Source of the DNA: JAWLHK01 sp041690355 [NCBI: bacterium]
GTDB taxonomy: Bacteria; J088; JAWLBW01
Length of the DNA: 17,851 nt
Assembly: GCA_041690355.1 (NCBI GenBank)
Contig: JAWLHK010000036.1
Coordinates: 1 to 17,851, forward strand
Direction: 5' to 3'
Shown: in pieces, positions 6,806 through 15,324 of the stretch
How the letters are laid out: every line of letters begins with the position of its first letter
How positions within the stretch are numbered: the stretch's first letter is position 1
The notes under the pieces: model-generated
Databases searched by the model: none
Seen by the model: only the letters and a program-made list of their open reading frames with translations
What the model was told of the DNA's origin: nothing
Program-made: the position numbers and the translations under genes

Positions 6806-7733
6806 GCAGCCAACCCGACGCCCCCCCTGCCGAGCTGCAGCCCACCTCCTCCTCGACGGTCACGTCGCCGGCCGTCGAGCACGCATGCTCTGCATCGGCC
6901 GCAGCCCGCTCTTCAATCGCATCGGCGACGTGGTCGGTGATGAGGCCGTAGACCCCGCCCGCGAACAATCTGCGCATCGTGGGGCGATCGTTCACGGTCC
7001 AGGGCGAGAGGCGCGCGCCGTCGAGAAGGAGCCCCCGCCAGGTATCTTCGTCTTCGCTGACGACGAAATAGATCGGGTTCAGGCCGTAGAACCCCGCATC
7101 GGCCGCCTCCTGTTGCAGCGCGGTCAGCTCTTCGCCCCCCGTGGTCGTGAGAAACGCCACCTTCGCGTCGGCGTCCTCTTGAAGCATGGCCTCGAGCATT
7201 TCCCAAGAAAAACTCGAATAGACCACCCGCTCGCGCATGCCTGCCGCGAGAACTTCGGACGCAACGGCAGCGGCCAGGGCGTCGAGATCGGTCACCGGAC
7301 AGGCTCCGCCGGTGTTCACTTTGAGCTCGATGTTGATGGCCCCCGCGTCCCGGGCCGCCACCGCGTCGAGCACCTCCCGCAGCGTCGGGATGGAGGCCGC
7401 GGCCGCACCCGAACCGAGCGAGGCGTCGGCAGTCGCGAGCTCCGCATAGGTGCGCTCGGCCAGGCAACCGTGCAGGTCGGTCGTCTTCTGCAAGGTGAAA
7501 TCGTGCATCAGGACTGGCACGCCGTCGGCCGTCAACTGCGCGTCGAGCTCGACCATGTCGGCGCCGGCGTCGAGCGCGTGGAGCATCGAGGGGAGCGTGT
7601 TTTCTGCATGGGCGTTTTCAGCCGAACTGGCCCCCGAGCCGCGGTGACCGATGACGAGGGCGTCGCGCGGGGGTTCGGGACAGTAGGGGACGGCCAGCAG
7701 GGCCGCGAGCAGAAAAGTTCCGGTCATGAGCAT
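6744..7733 (-). CDS. Secreted glycerophosphodiester phosphodiesterase with C-terminal sorting-type tail
   Basis: A 329-residue enzyme that should hydrolyse glycerophosphodiesters to glycerol-3-phosphate and an alcohol. The signal peptide is TGTFLLAALLAVPY. The GDPD core shows His30-Arg31 in IGHRGSG, Glu44-Asn45-Thr46, Glu62 and Asp64 in VELDAQ, and His77-Asp78, all expected catalytic or metal positions. Later motifs are INIELK and YGLITDH. After the domain comes a tail with Gly298-Cys299 (GCSSAGGAS), a hydrophobic stretch (GWLLMASALWLTL) and RRLRR, resembling MYXO-CTERM sorting signals. An inserted AENAH segment lies between the HRG and ENT motifs. ATG 7733 is used; ATG 7727 is equally possible. 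The end overlaps the convergent Pyr_excise gene. Confidence 0.9.
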   Translation of the reverse strand: MLMTGTFLLAALLAVPYCPEPPRDALVIGHRGSGASSAENAHAENTLPSMLHALDAGADMVELDAQLTADGVPVLMHDFTLQKTTDLHGCLAERTYAELATADASLGSGAAAASIPTLREVLDAVAARDAGAINIELKVNTGGACPVTDLDALAAAVASEVLAAGMRERVVYSSFSWEMLEAMLQEDADAKVAFLTTTGGEELTALQQEAADAGFYGLNPIYFVVSEDEDTWRGLLLDGARLSPWTVNDRPTMRRLFAGGVYGLITDHVADAIEERAAADAEHACSTAGDVTVEEEVGCSSAGGASGWLLMASALWLTLRRLRRHPAAR

Positions 7734-7759
7734 ACTCGCAAAAGTGGGGCAGAGGAGTG

Positions 7760-7769
7760 TAGGATCCTA
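7760..7769. other. 10-bp palindrome in the divergent promoter region
   Basis: TAGGATCCTA is a perfect palindrome in the 150-base space between the divergent phosphodiesterase and chemoreceptor genes. Read on either strand it supplies a TAGGAT hexamer, and on the minus strand it touches TACACT (7761-7756), which is well placed to serve the phosphodiesterase gene. It could be part of two back-to-back promoters or a small operator. Confidence 0.3.
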
Positions 7770-7800
7770 GCACCGCCGCGGCCGCCCGGCAAGCCGGCCA

Positions 7801-7830
7801 TTGCCAAGCTGACCGCCGGGTGAGTATACT
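7801..7830 (+). promoter_or_regulatory. Promoter of the chemoreceptor gene
   Basis: TTGCCA (7801-7806) and TATACT (7825-7830), separated by 18 bases, make a fair sigma-70-type promoter. The predicted start near 7837 leaves a leader of about 47 bases before ATG 7884. No strong Shine-Dalgarno sequence is seen in the GC-rich leader. Confidence 0.5.
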
Positions 7831-7883
7831 GCCAGATCGTATCCTTTTCCCCTGACGACGCCCCGACACGGGCCCGACAACGG

Positions 7884-9737
7884 ATGAAGCTTCAGACCAG
7901 AATTCTCGCCGGATTTCTCGCCGCCCTGCTGCTGCTCGGCATCCTCCTCACCGTGTCATCGGTTCTCGTGGTGCGCAACCGGCTGACGAGCGAAGGCGAG
8001 CAGCGCAGCCGCGCCTGGGCGCGCGCCCTCGCCAGCCGGGCCGCCGGCGAAGCTGAATCCCATGTGCGCATTCTCGACGGCACCCTGGCCGATCCGGCCA
8101 TCACTTTTGCCGTCTTTCTCGGACCGAATGGCGAGGTGCTGGCGCAGACCGGTTCGCTCGAAGGTGAAGTCCTGCAGCGGTTACAGGCGCGTCCCGAAGA
8201 ACTTTTCCACCACGGGCGCGTCGCGGTCGGCCGAGCCCCCATCTACGACCTGCTGCAGCCCGAATTGATCCGCGCCTGGGCGGTCGTCGGCTTTTCGCTG
8301 ACCGCCTGGGACGACCGCATATCTGAAATGCGCCTGGCCGCCCTGGTGATTCTCGTGCTCGCCCTCACCATATGCGGCCTGCTCGGGGTGCGTCTGCTGC
8401 GCAGGACGTTCGCTCCGCTCGCCGAGCTCGAAACCGTTGCCGTGCGCCTCGCCGGCGGCGATCTATCGGCGCGGCCGAACGCCATGGGCGACGACGAGGC
8501 GGGGCGCATCGGACAGGCCCTCGCCTTCATGGCCGACAATCTCGAGGGGGTCCTGCACGAAGTGCGGGCCACGAGCGATCGCATCATCGGCGAGTCCGAT
8601 CTGGTCGGCCGCGCCGCGCGCGACGTCCTGCAGGGATCTCGCGTGCAGGCCGACGCCAGTGAAGAAACCTCCGTGTCGATGGAGGAGATTGCCGGCCAGC
8701 TGCAGAGCGTCGCCGCGAGTACCGGGCGCCTGCGGCAGAACGTGGCCGAGTCGGCGAGCTCGGTAGAAGAGATGAGCGCGAACATCCGCCAGATTTCGCG
8801 CATCGCCGACGAGCTCGCCGAGAGCGTGCACACCGTGAGCGGACGTTCGGCCGCCATGATCGCCGCCTTTCAGTCCGTGGCCGGCCGCGTCGCCGAGGCC
8901 GAATCGAAAAGCCGGCATGCGGTGGACCAGGCCGATGGCGGCGGCAGCGCCGTCCTTCGTACCGTCGAGCGTATCCGGAGCATGGGCGCCACAATGGAGG
9001 CGATCTCGACCACCGTGGAGGGGTTGGGCAAGCAGGGCGAGAATATCCGCCAGGTCATCGACGTCATCGAGGAGATCGCCGATCAGACGAACCTGCTCGC
9101 ACTGAACGCGGCCATCGAAGCGGCCCGCGCGGGAGATGCCGGCCGCGGCTTTGCCGTCGTCGCCGACGAGATCCGCAAGCTGGCCGAGCGCTCGGTCGGC
9201 GCCACGGAAGAGATTCACCGCATGGTCGGCTCCATCTCGCGCGAGACGCGCGATGCCGCTCAGGCCTCGCATTCGGCGCTGGCCGAGAGCCGTGAAGGGA
9301 TCGCCCTCGCCGACGAAACCGCCGGTGCCATCGATCGCATCCGCGAGAGCGCGCGGGAGACGACGCGCATCATGGGCCACGTGCGCGAGGCCACGGCCGA
9401 GCAGGCCGAGGCCGGACGCCTCGTCACCGAGGCCATGGCCCGCATGAACGAGCTCACGGGGCAGATACACGCGGCCTCGGCCGAGCAGGCCCGCGGCGCC
9501 GCGCAGATCGTGCAGGCGGTCGAAGACATGCTGCACCAGACCGACGAAGTGCTCGTGGCCACCGAGCAGCAGCGGCGCGGCGGCGAGATGGTCATGGCGT
9601 CGATTTCGAACATCGCAGACATCGCCCGCGAGAACCTGCGCCAGATGCAGGACATGAACACGATTGCCGAGGGGCTGATTGTCGAAAGCGACCGCCTGCG
9701 CGAGAAGCTGGCGTTGTTCAAAGTGACGACCGGGTGA
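7884..9737 (+). CDS. Methyl-accepting chemotaxis protein
   Basis: A 617-residue transmembrane chemoreceptor. A first membrane segment lies at about 7-30, a periplasmic sensor of about 115 residues follows, and a second membrane segment lies at about 150-170. A HAMP linker ([24 protein letters not shown]) leads to a long coiled-coil signalling domain. The conserved hairpin tip [20 protein letters not shown] starts near residue 395 and continues [18 protein letters not shown], the region that binds CheA and CheW. The C-terminus has no NWETF-type methyltransferase-docking pentapeptide. No che genes are in the window, so it must signal to an array encoded elsewhere. The ligand is unknown: the periplasmic domain is too short and unspecific to name by eye. 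Confidence 0.95.
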   Translation: MKLQTRILAGFLAALLLLGILLTVSSVLVVRNRLTSEGEQRSRAWARALASRAAGEAESHVRILDGTLADPAITFAVFLGPNGEVLAQTGSLEGEVLQRLQARPEELFHHGRVAVGRAPIYDLLQPELIRAWAVVGFSLTAWDDRISEMRLAALVILVLALTICGLLGVRLLRRTFAPLAELETVAVRLAGGDLSARPNAMGDDEAGRIGQALAFMADNLEGVLHEVRATSDRIIGESDLVGRAARDVLQGSRVQADASEETSVSMEEIAGQLQSVAASTGRLRQNVAESASSVEEMSANIRQISRIADELAESVHTVSGRSAAMIAAFQSVAGRVAEAESKSRHAVDQADGGGSAVLRTVERIRSMGATMEAISTTVEGLGKQGENIRQVIDVIEEIADQTNLLALNAAIEAARAGDAGRGFAVVADEIRKLAERSVGATEEIHRMVGSISRETRDAAQASHSALAESREGIALADETAGAIDRIRESARETTRIMGHVREATAEQAEAGRLVTEAMARMNELTGQIHAASAEQARGAAQIVQAVEDMLHQTDEVLVATEQQRRGGEMVMASISNIADIARENLRQMQDMNTIAEGLIVESDRLREKLALFKVTTG

Positions 9738-9799
9738 CGGTTTCTCGTTGCCGGTTTCTACTTGCAACAAACTGAAATCAGTCTTGTCAAAACAACCCG

Positions 9800-11563
9800 C
9801 TACTCGATCGTCACTTCCCGCTCCTCACCCTTCCGTAGAACTCGCACCACGAACGGTTCCTTCACCCCGCCCCGGCGCAGCAGGTAATCCAGCTCGTAGT
9901 AATTGGCCACGCGGCTCGGCCCGAGTCCGACGACGACATCGCCCGTCTGCAGGCGCCCCTCGGCAAAGGAGCCGGGAGGGATGCGGCCGATCCTGACGCC
10001 GTACTCCGGTGTCGCGTAGTCGGCGAGGATACCCAGTCTGCGCCGGATCAGGCCATCGTGCCCCGCGGCAAGAAGCACCTTGCCGTCCGGCGGAAGATAG
10101 GTGAGCCGATCGGCGTCGGCCGCCCGATCGATCAGATCGCGCGCCATCGCCACGACCGTGAGCGCGCCTTCGACATGGATGAGGTCGGGCGTGTCGGCCG
10201 GCGTATGGTATTCCTTGTGCGAGCCGGTGAAGAAGTGGAGTACGGGAACGCCGTTCACGTAAAAGGGAGTATGATCGCTGGGCCCGATGCCCGCGGGCTT
10301 GCGCAGCACCGACAGCCCCGGCGGCGTAACGTCGCTGACCCACTGGGGAAACTCGGCCGCCGTCCCCAGGCCGAAGAGCGTGAGGCGCGACCCGCGCAGG
10401 CGCCCGATCATGTCGAAGTTGAGCATGGTGTCGATGCGCCCCCACGCCGCCAGTTCCGTCTGCGCAAAGTAGGAGGAACCGACCAGGCCCGACTCCTCGG
10501 CCGAAAAGGCAAGGAAGAGCAGATTCACCGGCGGCTTCGGCCCACGCGCGTACCAGCGCGCGAGTTCCAGCAGACCTGCCGTACCGCTCGCGTTATCATC
10601 TGCGCCGTAGTGAACCCGTTCCGTGCTTCCGGTGACGGAGTAGGGGCCGCCGAATCCCAGGTGGTCGTAATGAGCGCCGATGACGATCGTACGCGCATCG
10701 TCTTCGCCGCGAATCACGCCGCCGACATTGCGCACGGGGAGCACCGTGCGCCGCAGGACCGCGCTGCCCGCCGCCGTCAGGTCGAGAAGGCGCGAGCGCG
10801 GCTTGAAGTCGGCGTCGATGGCATCCTGTTCGGCGCGCAGATCGATTCCTTGTTCCGCAAGCCGCGGCTCGATCACGCTCCGGGCAACATGGTACATCGG
10901 CATCCCGAAGCCATTCCCGGCCATCGGATCGCTCTGGGTGGGCACCAGCTCGTCGCCCCCCGCGGCGCTCTTGGGCCCGGTGACGAGAAGGACGGCGGCT
11001 GCGCCGTGACGCGCGGCGTTGAAGATCTTGTAGCGGAAGGTGGCGTACTCGCTCCACTCGCGACCGTCAAATACGCTGGCAGGGTCGTGCTCCTGCGGCT
11101 CGTAGCGAAGCAGGAGCACCGTCTTACCGCGCACGTCAACGCCGGCGTAATCGTCGTAGCCGTATTCCGGGGCCGAGATCCCGTATCCCGCGAAAACCAC
11201 CGGTGCGGTGAACGCCCCCGGAGACGAGAGCCCGAGCAGTGCAAACTTTCCCGGTTCGATGGAGGTGTTTCCAATCGTCAGCTCCGAGGCCGGAAGCACC
11301 TTCAGGCCTACGGTGGCCGAGAAGTTCTGGAAATAGTCATCGCCGAAAGCCGGGGCCAGCCCCTCGGCACGGAAGGTCGCGGCAATGAATTCCGCGGCAC
11401 GATCAATGCCCTGCGTGGCCAGCCCGCGCCCCTGGTACCCCGGTGAGGCGAGACGAACGACGTCGGCGCGGTACCGTTCGGCAGAAAGGGTTCGCTGATC
11501 GGGGCGCGGCGCGCAGGCGCTCAGCACCCAGGCTACAAGGAGAAAGGCTGTGCGGATGTTCAC
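9800..11563 (-). CDS. M28 family zinc aminopeptidase lipoprotein with PA and PDZ domains
   Basis: A 587-residue exported peptidase. It begins with GTG (MNIRTAFLL) and a lipobox LSAC near residue 17. Residues of about 100-250 form the protease-associated domain (APVVFAGYGISAPEYGYDDY, AAAVLLVTGP). The M28 domain follows with the expected zinc ligands and catalytic acids: His298 in GAHYDHLG, GADDNASG, EESGLVGS, LNFDMIGR, and a late His in EYHTPADT. The last 90 or so residues look like a PDZ domain (YGVRIGRIPPGSFAEGRLQTGDVVVGLG). It would trim N-terminal residues from peptides at the cell envelope. The gene is convergent with the chemoreceptor gene, and no clear terminator lies in the 62 bases between them. 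Confidence 0.92.
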   Translation of the reverse strand: MNIRTAFLLVAWVLSACAPRPDQRTLSAERYRADVVRLASPGYQGRGLATQGIDRAAEFIAATFRAEGLAPAFGDDYFQNFSATVGLKVLPASELTIGNTSIEPGKFALLGLSSPGAFTAPVVFAGYGISAPEYGYDDYAGVDVRGKTVLLLRYEPQEHDPASVFDGREWSEYATFRYKIFNAARHGAAAVLLVTGPKSAAGGDELVPTQSDPMAGNGFGMPMYHVARSVIEPRLAEQGIDLRAEQDAIDADFKPRSRLLDLTAAGSAVLRRTVLPVRNVGGVIRGEDDARTIVIGAHYDHLGFGGPYSVTGSTERVHYGADDNASGTAGLLELARWYARGPKPPVNLLFLAFSAEESGLVGSSYFAQTELAAWGRIDTMLNFDMIGRLRGSRLTLFGLGTAAEFPQWVSDVTPPGLSVLRKPAGIGPSDHTPFYVNGVPVLHFFTGSHKEYHTPADTPDLIHVEGALTVVAMARDLIDRAADADRLTYLPPDGKVLLAAGHDGLIRRRLGILADYATPEYGVRIGRIPPGSFAEGRLQTGDVVVGLGPSRVANYYELDYLLRRGGVKEPFVVRVLRKGEEREVTIE

Positions 11564-11577
11564 GGTCGTTCAGGTTA
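11564..11577 (-). promoter_or_regulatory. Possible -10 element before the M28 peptidase start
   Basis: On the minus strand TAACCT (11577-11572) is followed by eight bases and then the GTG start codon at 11563, with no Shine-Dalgarno sequence between. A leader of only one or two bases is possible. This is weaker than the six-base cases elsewhere in the window. Confidence 0.3.
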
Positions 11578-11624
11578 CCACGCGCGCCTGGTCCCCCGCA
11601 GCCCGCGCCTGCCCCAAAGCGGCC

Positions 11625-11640
11625 CTCCGCGCCTCCGCGG
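11625..11640. repeat. Two imperfect CTCCGCG units between genes
   Basis: CTCCGCGC followed by CTCCGCGG is a near-perfect tandem of an eight-base unit in the 113-base gap between the M28 peptidase and SPW genes. Similar phrases (CGGAGGCGCGGAGG on the other strand) are seen in the non-coding DNA of many high-GC genomes. Nothing else is recognised in the gap. Confidence 0.3.
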
Positions 11641-11676
11641 CAACCCCGGATTCCGGAACAATCCCGCGATGGGAAC

Positions 11677-12024
11677 TCAGGCCGGTCGCGGCGCGGACGT
11701 GCGGGGCGTCGACATTGCCCACAACGCGAAGAGACTCACGGCGAGCCCCAGGATGATCACGTTCCACACCGCCGTGCGGCTTTCGAATCGCAACACGAAC
11801 GGCGAGATGATCAGCCAGATGCCGATGGCGAAGTTGGTCCACTCTTCCCATCGCCGGGGCACGAACAGCGCCAGGGCTGCAAAGAGGGCCACGCCGATGC
11901 CGAAGATGTAGGAGTTCCACGTCCCCGGTCCGCCGGTCGCGTACTGCAGAATCCAGGGAGAGAAGAAGAGCCAGGCGCCCAGAATCAGGTTGACCCAGTC
12001 TTGCCAGCGTTGACGTTCCCGCAT
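11677..12024 (-). CDS. SPW-repeat membrane protein
   Basis: A 115-residue protein with four predicted membrane segments arranged as two repeats: W-x-N-x2-LGAWLFFSPWILQY and W-x-N-x2-IGIWLIISPFVLRF, each followed by WN and a second hydrophobic segment. This is the SPW family signature, with SPF in the second copy. The function of the family is unknown. ATG 12024 is fixed by AGGAGG five bases upstream. The longer open frame to 12573 overlaps the DUF1802 gene and is a shadow. The C-terminal tail is short, Ser/Thr/Pro-rich and cytoplasmic or periplasmic depending on topology. Confidence 0.88.
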   Translation of the reverse strand: MRERQRWQDWVNLILGAWLFFSPWILQYATGGPGTWNSYIFGIGVALFAALALFVPRRWEEWTNFAIGIWLIISPFVLRFESRTAVWNVIILGLAVSLFALWAMSTPRTSAPRPA

Positions 12025-12124
12025 GATGACCTCCTGCGCTCGCCGCCCGGGCAGGATACCCGGCAGCATATCTACGCAGGATGTTGCGCCGGAATTCAGG
12101 GATGCGTCCAGCCCTGGCGTCCGC

Positions 12125-12685
12125 TCAGCCGGCGCTCCCGAGAACGCTGCGCACCGATTCGGCCCGAGCCTCGAATTCATCGGCCGCCACGGCCGGCAGG
12201 ACCTCGTCGACCGAAATGACTTCCCTGAGATCGACCCACGAGACGCACCCTGCATAGGATGGGTGCTCGGGGTGCATGACGGGCTTCGCGAGAATCCACG
12301 CGCGGATGAGCAGCACGTGCAATCCCGGATTGCGGTACGCGAACCGGCTGTCGAGGGTCGATTCCGAGAGCGCATGCTCAGGCAGACTCCGCAGGCGCCC
12401 CCGATCGGCAACCCACCAGTCGGCGACGATCTCGCCGGCGACGGCAAACGTGACGGGCGGCTGCGCGACGACCCGGCTCTGCGCCCGTTGGCCCACCGCG
12501 TTGAGCGCGGCGGGCGCCTGATGAAAGGCGGTGGGATAGAAAAGGAAACGCCGGTGAGGATCGTCGAAGACATCCGGCGTTTCGTAGAGCCCCCCTTTGC
12601 GCAGCAGAATCAGGGACTCGCCCATGCGGAGCGATTCCACCACGGCCGCCCACTCCTTCAGCGCGACTGGAAAACGGACCGCCAT
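12125..12685 (-). CDS. DUF1802 family protein
   Basis: A 186-residue soluble protein with the DUF1802 pattern: an opening ALKEWAAVVESLRMGESLILLRKGGLYE, then RRFLFYPTAFHQ, a central beta-rich part, and a late WILAKPVMHPEHPSYAGCVSWVDL. No function is known for the family. The ATG at 12685 is five bases past the argJ stop codon on the same strand, so the two are very likely one transcript and perhaps translationally coupled. There is no good Shine-Dalgarno sequence of its own. A 100-base gap separates it from the SPW gene downstream. Confidence 0.8.
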   Translation of the reverse strand: MAVRFPVALKEWAAVVESLRMGESLILLRKGGLYETPDVFDDPHRRFLFYPTAFHQAPAALNAVGQRAQSRVVAQPPVTFAVAGEIVADWWVADRGRLRSLPEHALSESTLDSRFAYRNPGLHVLLIRAWILAKPVMHPEHPSYAGCVSWVDLREVISVDEVLPAVAADEFEARAESVRSVLGSAG

Positions 12686-12690
12686 GGGGC

Positions 12691-13902
12691 TCAGGAGCGA
12701 TAGCTGCCGTTGATCCGCACGTATTCGTGCCCGAGATCCGAGCTGTAGAGAAAGGTCGAAGAACGTCCCGCATGCAGGTGGACCCGCACCGTGAACGCCG
12801 GTTTCCGGAGCACGGCGGTCGCGCGCGCTTCCCGGTTCGGCTCGGCCACGGCAATGCCGTTGCGCACGACGGCCACGTCGTCGAAGTCGATGTCGACCTT
12901 GGCCTGGTCGAACTTCACGCCGGCCGCGCCGGCCGCGCCGATGATGCGCCCCCAGTTGGCGTCTTCGCCGAACCAGGCCGTCTTCACCAGCGGCGAGTTG
13001 CCGATCTGCCGTGCCACGCGCACGGCATCCCGCTCAGAACGCGCGCCGAGAACTTCGATACGGGCGCACTTGGTGGCCCCTTCGCCGTCGACGACCATGC
13101 TGCGGGCCAGGTGATCGAACATGCCGGTGAGCGACTCGAGAAAGGCCTTGTAGCGCCGGGTTCCGGCATCCACCCGTTCGTTGCCGGCCAGGCCGCTCGC
13201 GAGCATGAGCACGGTGTCGTTCGTGCTCATGTCGCCGTCGACCGTCACCGAATTGAACGTCGGCTTCACGGCGGTCTTGAGCGCGGCCTGCAGGGCCGGC
13301 CGCCCGATGACGGCGTCGGTCATGACGAAGACGAGCATGGTCGCCATGTTGGGCGAGATCATACCGGCCCCCTTGCCGAAGGCCGCGATGCGGATCGTCT
13401 CCTTGCCCAGGGTGATCGTGTCGTAGGCGGTCTTCGTATACCGATCGGTCGTGAGGATGCTGCCCGCCGCGTCGGGCATGCCGTTCTCGCGCAGGCTCGC
13501 GACGAGGCCCGGGACGGCCGCGACCATTCTATCGACGGGCAGCTGTTCGCCGATGACGCCGGTCGAGGCCGTCAGCACCTCGGCCGGATCGCAGTCGAGG
13601 CGCGCCGCCAGGGTGCGCGAGAGCACCTCGACGTTGCGCACGCCGGCCGCTCCGGTGGCGGCGTTGGCGTTTCCGGAATTGACCAGGATCGCGCGCGCGC
13701 GCCCGCTGCGCAGGCGCTTGGCGTTCACGAGCACCGGGGCGGCCTTGACCTGATTGGTCGTGGCGACGCCGGCCGCGACGCACGGCGCGTCGGCGACAAT
13801 CAGCCCCATGTCGAGCTTGCCGGTCTTCTTGATGCCGGCGGCGAGGCCGGTTGCGCGAAAGCCGGGTACGCCCCGGGCCAGCGCCTCGAGTTCAATGTCC
13901 AT
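12691..13902 (-). CDS. argJ: Bifunctional glutamate N-acetyltransferase / amino-acid acetyltransferase ArgJ
   Basis: This 403-residue enzyme moves the acetyl group from N-acetylornithine to glutamate in the cyclic arginine pathway, and may also use acetyl-CoA. The precursor cuts itself before the nucleophile Thr188 in SPNMATMLVF, giving alpha and beta chains. Other family signatures are NSGNANAATG, TASTGVIGEQLP, NSVTVDGDMSTNDT and EDANWGRIIGAAGAAG. The length is typical. It lies downstream of rplL but is separated from it by a strong terminator, so it should have its own promoter. A weak TACCGT hexamer is present near 13929 on the minus strand. No other arg genes are in the window. Confidence 0.96.
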   Translation of the reverse strand: MDIELEALARGVPGFRATGLAAGIKKTGKLDMGLIVADAPCVAAGVATTNQVKAAPVLVNAKRLRSGRARAILVNSGNANAATGAAGVRNVEVLSRTLAARLDCDPAEVLTASTGVIGEQLPVDRMVAAVPGLVASLRENGMPDAAGSILTTDRYTKTAYDTITLGKETIRIAAFGKGAGMISPNMATMLVFVMTDAVIGRPALQAALKTAVKPTFNSVTVDGDMSTNDTVLMLASGLAGNERVDAGTRRYKAFLESLTGMFDHLARSMVVDGEGATKCARIEVLGARSERDAVRVARQIGNSPLVKTAWFGEDANWGRIIGAAGAAGVKFDQAKVDIDFDDVAVVRNGIAVAEPNREARATAVLRKPAFTVRVHLHAGRSSTFLYSSDLGHEYVRINGSYRS

Positions 13903-13980
13903 TGGCGGTCTCGGAAAAAAGGATCACGGTACACTGCCGGAGCGGCCGGCGCAATGGCGCCCGGGGCTCCGGACCGGACC

Positions 13981-14012
13981 AAAAAAAGGCCGCCCCCGGT
14001 TGGAGGGCGGCC
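13981..14012 (-). terminator. Rho-independent terminator after rplL
   Basis: On the minus strand the stem GGCCGCCC (14012-14005) pairs with GGGCGGCC (13995-13988) around a nine-base loop and is followed by seven Ts (13987-13981). It begins 24 bases after the rplL stop codon and should end the ribosomal-protein transcript before argJ. Confidence 0.92.
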
Positions 14013-14036
14013 TTGGAAACGCGAACCGGAAGAAGG

Positions 14037-14414
14037 TTACTTGAGTTCGACCTTCGCGCCGGCTTCTTCGAGCTTCTTCTTGATGTTGTTGGCGTCGTCC
14101 TTGCTGACGGCTTCCTTGACGGGCTTCGGAGCGCCGTCGACCATTTCCTTGGCTTCTTTCAGGCCCAGGCCGGTGACTTCGCGGACCGCCTTGATGACGT
14201 TGATCTTGTTGGCGCCGGCGTCGGCGAGGATCACGTCGAATTCGGTCTTTTCTTCGGCCGGGGCACCGCCGGCAGCGGCGCCCGGAGCGGCGGCGACAGC
14301 CACCGGAGCGGCGGCGCTCACGCCCCACTTTTCTTCGAGAAGCTTGCTCAGTTCGGCCGCCTCGAGGACGGACAGGCTGCTGAGCTGGTCAACGAGTGCG
14401 TTCAGATCTGCCAT
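14037..14414 (-). CDS. rplL: 50S ribosomal protein L7/L12
   Basis: A 125-residue stalk protein of normal length. The N-terminal dimerisation domain (residues 1-30, [20 protein letters not shown]) joins through an Ala/Gly/Pro hinge to the factor-binding C-terminal domain (KTEFDVIL, then [20 protein letters not shown] and [13 protein letters not shown]). Dimers bind the C-terminal helix of L10 and recruit elongation factors. GGAG lies eight bases before ATG 14414. The 106-base gap after rplJ has no gene. A terminator, not rpoB, follows. Confidence 0.98.
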   Translation of the reverse strand: MADLNALVDQLSSLSVLEAAELSKLLEEKWGVSAAAPVAVAAAPGAAAGGAPAEEKTEFDVILADAGANKINVIKAVREVTGLGLKEAKEMVDGAPKPVKEAVSKDDANNIKKKLEEAGAKVELK

Positions 14415-14520
14415 TTTTCAATCTCCAACTTTGGTCTGTTCCCCATGACGGGGTAATTCGTAACAACGGATGTTAGTCTGCGAACGCGCCGACCCCGCCC
14501 GGGGCCAGGCACGTGAATGG

Positions 14521-15048
14521 TCATGCCTGCTTGTCGGCGTAGGCCTTGAGCACGCGGGCCACCTGGGCGCCCGGCGCCTGGAGCACCCCGACGATACGGG
14601 CGGCGGGCTGCTGAAGCATCCCGGCCAGCATCGCGCGAAGCTGGTCCAGACTCGGCAGATCTGCCAGAGCCTCGACGTCCTTGGCCGTGAGCTTGCGCCC
14701 GGCCATGGCCCCGCCACGGATCTGGAGCTTTTCGGCGTCCTTGGCGAAGTTCTTCAGCGCCTTGGCAACCGCCGCGATGTCGTCCTTGCCGATGACCACC
14801 GCAGTGGTCCCCGAAAAGAAGTCGACAAGCGACGCATACTCGGTGCCCTCGACGGCCCGCTCGAGCAAGGTGTTCTTGACCACCTTGAACGAACCGCCCG
14901 CCTTGCGCACGTCGGCGCGGAGCTTCGTCATCTGTTCGACGGTCAGCCCCCGATAGTCCGTGACGAAAATCCCGCCGGCGTCCTTGATGACGGCCGACAT
15001 TTCAGTCACGACCTGTTCTTTTTCCTGTCGGTTCAACGAATTCACCAT
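14521..15048 (-). CDS. rplJ: 50S ribosomal protein L10
   Basis: A 175-residue protein with the L10 signatures IFVTDYRGLTVEQMTKLRADV and FKVVKNTLLERAV, and a C-terminal helix that carries L7/L12 dimers. The open frame reaches 15135, but ATG 15048 (MVNSLNRQEKEQ) fits the family N-terminus. GAGAGG abuts this ATG, and the next codon, GTG 15045, is three bases further from it and could also serve. An L10 leader RNA precedes the gene, so autoregulation by the L10-L12 complex is expected. Confidence 0.97.
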   Translation of the reverse strand: MVNSLNRQEKEQVVTEMSAVIKDAGGIFVTDYRGLTVEQMTKLRADVRKAGGSFKVVKNTLLERAVEGTEYASLVDFFSGTTAVVIGKDDIAAVAKALKNFAKDAEKLQIRGGAMAGRKLTAKDVEALADLPSLDQLRAMLAGMLQQPAARIVGVLQAPGAQVARVLKAYADKQA

Positions 15049-15096
15049 CCTCTCTCGGCTCGGTGTAGGGTAACCCGCTCCCGAAGGAACGGATCC

Positions 15097-15121
15097 GCGC
15101 CTGACAGCCCGGATCAGGCGC
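15097..15121 (-). other. Hairpin between L10 leader and rplJ
   Basis: GCGCCTGA and TCAGGCGC form a perfect eight-base stem with a nine-base loop. No T run follows on the minus strand, so it is not a standard terminator. It sits between the L10-binding core and the rplJ start and is probably part of the structured leader. Confidence 0.55.
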
Positions 15122-15172
15122 GCGGGTCCCCACAACCGAGTCGAGTCAGGCTTGCTTCCGCCGAAGCGGATC

Positions 15173-15224
15173 AGTCTCGGCGGGAAATTAAGTTCCGATT
15201 CAGCAACCGGAACACCCGCTGTCT
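15173..15224 (-). promoter_or_regulatory. Ribosomal protein L10 leader RNA core
   Basis: On the minus strand the segment opens AGACAGCGGGTG and closes CTTAATTTCCCGCCGAGACT. This matches the conserved L10 leader pattern (AGACAGyrGGTG ... CTTAATatCCyrCCGAGG), whose two sides pair (GCGGG with CCCGC) to form the kink-turn site bound by L10(L12)4. It lies in the 276-base gap between rplA and rplJ, where this cis-regulator is normally found. Confidence 0.8.
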
Positions 15225-15324
15225 TGGACTCAAGCCGTGGGGTTCTGCTTTGCGGCTGAAGCCGCTCGGCAGACGAACTTCTGCGAACCGGCGATCGCCC
15301 CCGCGGCGTCGCCGGCCGAAATCA

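Noticed and set aside
6705-7823. 372-residue plus-strand open frame opposite the phosphodiesterase
   Set aside because: The minus strand has the full GDPD catalytic set; the plus frame is Arg/Gly-rich without a domain.
9747-9768. Hairpin between chemoreceptor and M28 peptidase genes as a terminator
   Set aside because: Only a five-base stem (GTTGC/GCAAC) with a 12-base loop and no T run.
12727-14448. 573-residue plus-strand open frame opposite argJ and rplL
   Set aside because: It spans two well-identified genes and a terminator on the other strand; its His/Gly/Arg-rich composition is typical of a shadow.
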